This document shows, piece by piece, positions 6,461 to 6,619 of a stretch of DNA of 6,619 nt. The notes beneath the pieces were generated by a model. The model was not told the DNA's origin and searched no databases. It saw only the letters and a list, made by a program, of their open reading frames with translations. The stretch lies in assembly GCA_030839105.1 (NCBI GenBank), contig JAUZEI010000574.1, positions 1 through 6,619 of the forward strand. The letters run 5' to 3'. This stretch comes from Actinomycetota bacterium (GTDB taxonomy: Bacteria > Actinomycetota > Acidimicrobiia > IMCC26256 > PALSA-610). How positions within the stretch are numbered: the first letter of the stretch is position 1; the number at the start of each line of letters is the position of its first letter. Made by a program: the position numbers and the translations under genes.

Positions 6461-6619
6461 ATGACCCCGACTATGGAACCGGTTCCCGATCGAGACGTGC
6501 TCCGGGGTCGGATCGCGGTCGTCGCGGGCGCAACGCGGGGCGCCGGACGCGGGATCGCCGCGGCGCTGGGCGAAGCCGGTGCGACGGTCGTGTGCACCGG
6601 CCGGAGCACGCGCTCACAA
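6461..6619 (+). CDS. Short-chain dehydrogenase/reductase (SDR), N-terminal fragment
   Basis: The first 53 codons run off the right edge in frame. After a 15-residue lead comes a Rossmann-fold start: beta strand RIAVVAG (17-23), then GATRGAGRG (23-31), a variant of the classical SDR TGxxxGxG with Ala in place of Thr. A helix (IAAALGEAGA) and the second strand TVVCTGRS follow. The arginines at 26, 30 and 48 (the last after strand 2) favour NADP(H) over NAD(H), by general SDR rules. The catalytic Ser-Tyr-Lys region is outside the window, so activity and substrate cannot be judged. An in-frame stop (TGA, 6434-6436) precedes the ATG with no other start codon between, so 6461 is the earliest possible start; ATG 6473 is an alternative. 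It is divergent from the amidohydrolase and may share control with it. Confidence 0.88.
   Translation, partial: MTPTMEPVPDRDVLRGRIAVVAGATRGAGRGIAAALGEAGATVVCTGRSTRSQ

Noticed and set aside
5034..6464. A 476-codon + strand frame opposite the amidohydrolase
   Set aside because: Arg/Val-rich, no motif, while the opposite strand encodes a complete enzyme with Tat signal and metal ligands. It would also remove the divergent promoter region.
1..6619. RNA genes, CRISPR array, mobile element, frameshifted or broken genes
   Set aside because: No tRNA or rRNA-like segment, spaced repeats, transposase or recombinase motif was seen, and all five genes keep intact frames within the window; the two partial ones are cut only by its edges.

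Overview
This is a G+C-rich window, tightly packed with genes and with strongly G/C-ending codons. Three gene starts carry an actinobacterial-type -10 hexamer directly before a GTG or ATG. Together with the protein families seen, this suggests a high-GC actinobacterium, perhaps an uncultured Acidimicrobiia-like lineage. The taxon is inferred from style and not from any marker gene. No rRNA, tRNA, CRISPR array, insertion sequence or integrase was found, and the window reads as ordinary chromosomal metabolic DNA.

Layout, left to right. Bases 1-1509 (+) hold the C-terminal two thirds or more of a hydantoinase/5-oxoprolinase A-subunit (HyuA-type) protein, cut by the window edge. Its stop overlaps by 4 bases the GTG start of a complete GH38 alpha-mannosidase resembling MngB (1506-3992, +). 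After a short spacer with its own candidate promoter comes a probable double-hotdog thioesterase-like protein of unknown substrate (about 4047-4748, +). It converges, with a 15-base gap, on a large gene (4764-6335, -) for a Tat-exported amidohydrolase lipoprotein that has an unusual cytosolic extension before its signal peptide. A 125-base divergent region (6336-6460) separates that gene from the first 53 codons of a short-chain dehydrogenase/reductase (6461-6619, +), cut by the right edge.

How the genes may work together. HyuA and the mannosidase are almost certainly translated from one message, so a shared catabolic role is plausible. The mannosidase has no signal peptide and would act on an imported mannoside. 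The hotdog protein, the exported amidohydrolase and the SDR appear to be separate transcription units. Hotdog, amidohydrolase_2 and SDR families often occur in actinobacterial degradation of lipids, aromatics or other small molecules, but nothing here fixes a common pathway.

The most useful non-gene signals are a start-site pattern shared by the three uncoupled genes (hexamer NAnnnT, exactly six bases, then GTG/ATG, suggesting leaderless mRNAs), a heptamer placed at the same offset before both divergent starts, and a nested inverted repeat over the convergent gene ends. I found no convincing previously undescribed system; the HyuA-GH38 pairing and the start-site architecture deserve the first look.
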